Assembly: GCF_019695415.1 (NCBI RefSeq)
Contig: NZ_JAIFKJ010000295.1
Location: 1-5,360 of the forward strand
Source: Thiohalocapsa sp.
Lineage (GTDB): Bacteria > Pseudomonadota > Gammaproteobacteria > Chromatiales > Chromatiaceae
Direction: 5' to 3'
DNA length: 5,360 nucleotides
Below, in pieces: positions 4,619 to 5,360 of the stretch. The first letter of the stretch is position 1. Every line of letters starts with the position of its first letter. Made by a program: the position numbers and the translations under genes. The notes under the pieces were generated by a model, which saw only the letters and a program-made list of their open reading frames with translations, searched no databases and was not told where the DNA came from.

Positions 4619-5360
4619 ATGCCGACGACGCGCCTGCCATTGTACACGCGGCCCGCCGGTCTATTCGGGCTGTTGTTCCCACCGACCTGCGTCCTCTGCG
4701 GGGCACCCGGCGACGACGACCTCGACCTCTGCTGGGGGTGCCGCCAGGAGCTGCCCGACCTCGGCCCTGCCTGCGTACGCTGTGCGCTGCCGCTGCCGGC
4801 GCTGCCATCAGCGCCCACGGACACGGACGGTCCCCTGTGCGGACCCTGCCGACGCAAACCACCGCCCTTCGCGCGCGCGCCATGCCGCGTTTCGCTACGA
4901 ACAGCCCGTGCCGGCACTGGTGGGCGGACTCAAGTTCGGCGGCCGGCTCAACACGCTGCGGCTGATGGGCCTATTGCTGGCGGAGTCATTGGCGGCGTCG
5001 GTAGCGTCGCCCGAGGGTGATCGGCCGGCGGCGATCGTGCCGGTGCCGCTGCAGGCTCGCCGCCGGCGCGAGCGCGGCTATGATCAGGCCCTCGAGCTGG
5101 CGCGCATCGTCGGCCGCCAGCTGGCGCTGCCGGTGCTGGCGGGGGGCTGCGAGCGCGTGCGCTCGACTCCGCCCCAGGCGGACTTGGAGGCCAAGGCCCG
5201 GAAGACAAATCTGCGCGGGGCCTTTCGGGCGACACGACGGCTTGATGGGGCACATGTGGCGGTGTTAGACGACGTGGTGACCACCGGCAGCACCGTCCGT
5301 GAGATGGCGAAAGTGCTGCGGCAGGCCGGGGCTGCTCGGGTGGATGTGTGGTGTCTGGCG
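4619..5360 (+). pseudogene. comF: ComF-family phosphoribosyltransferase, frameshifted, 3' end outside window
   Basis: ComF/GntX-family proteins pair an N-terminal zinc-binding region with a phosphoribosyltransferase domain. They are linked to DNA uptake in some bacteria, and the gene often neighbours bioB. The first frame (4619-4879, 87 codons) has FPPTCVLCG, CWGC, CVRCALPLP and CGPC, giving eight cysteines at 24, 27, 38, 41, 52, 55, 74 and 77, then PPPFARA. The second frame (4881-5360, 160 codons, open to the edge) continues exactly where homologues do: HAAFRYEQP, GGLKFGGRL, PVPLQARRRRERGYDQA, STPPQADLEAKARKTNLRGAF, and the PRPP loop VAVLDDVVTTGST (nt 5256-5294). Unshifted, the first frame stops at 5018-5020 after about 133 residues. 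Together the halves make about 247 residues, near full family length, so only a few codons should be missing at the right. ATG 4619 is chosen because it places the first CxxC about 23 residues in, as usual; no clear Shine-Dalgarno is seen. It may be a true pseudogene, a phase-variable gene, or a sequencing error. Confidence 0.85.
4871..4881 (+). other. Frameshift site in comF (GC dinucleotide run)
   Basis: The sequence after TTC is five GC units followed by CAT. Removing one base (for example one C of the CC at 4880-4881) gives F-A-R-A-H-A-A-F-R-Y-E, which fits the family spacing. Alternatively, a sixth GC unit would also restore the frame with one extra Arg. Alternating GC runs are prone to slippage both in replication and in sequencing. 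Confidence 0.8.

Overview
The window is a high-G+C (roughly two thirds by eye) stretch of bacterial chromosome carrying most of a biotin biosynthesis operon on the minus strand. In transcription order it holds bioB, bioF, bioH and bioC, and bioC runs off the left edge. Divergent from bioB, on the plus strand, is a ComF-family phosphoribosyltransferase gene that runs off the right edge. The order comF | bioB-bioF-bioH-bioC, usually followed by bioD, is the arrangement known from Pseudomonas and other Gammaproteobacteria. A high-G+C gammaproteobacterium is therefore the best guess. A more exact placement, such as among purple sulfur or halophilic Chromatiales, is only a hunch.

Layout from left to right. 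Bases 1-942 (minus) are bioC, with the stop codon not reached. Bases 959-1750 (minus) are bioH, whose ATG overlaps the bioF stop as ATGA. Bases 1747-3042 (minus) are bioF. Bases 3043-3323 are an unusually long bioB-bioF gap packed with inverted repeats and two pairs of direct repeats. Bases 3324-4403 (minus) are bioB. Bases 4404-4618 are the divergent control region, with a sigma70-type promoter for bioB overlapped by a BirA-type operator. Bases 4619-5360 (plus) are comF, split by a reading-frame shift in a GC dinucleotide run near 4871-4881.

How the genes work together: BioC methylates malonyl-ACP so that it can enter fatty acid synthesis, and BioH removes the methyl ester from the pimeloyl-ACP product. 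BioF condenses pimeloyl-ACP with alanine to make KAPA, and BioB inserts sulfur into dethiobiotin. BioA and BioD, needed between BioF and BioB, are not in the window; bioD probably lies just beyond the left edge.

The most notable features are three. The bioB-bioF spacer, read as mRNA, is a series of hairpins, three of which can present CAGGAUG or CAGGACG at the loop; this resembles the repeats of CsrA-sponge RNAs. The BirA-type operator has an outward-facing TTGAC(A/C) in each arm. The comF frame is broken between two otherwise intact halves.
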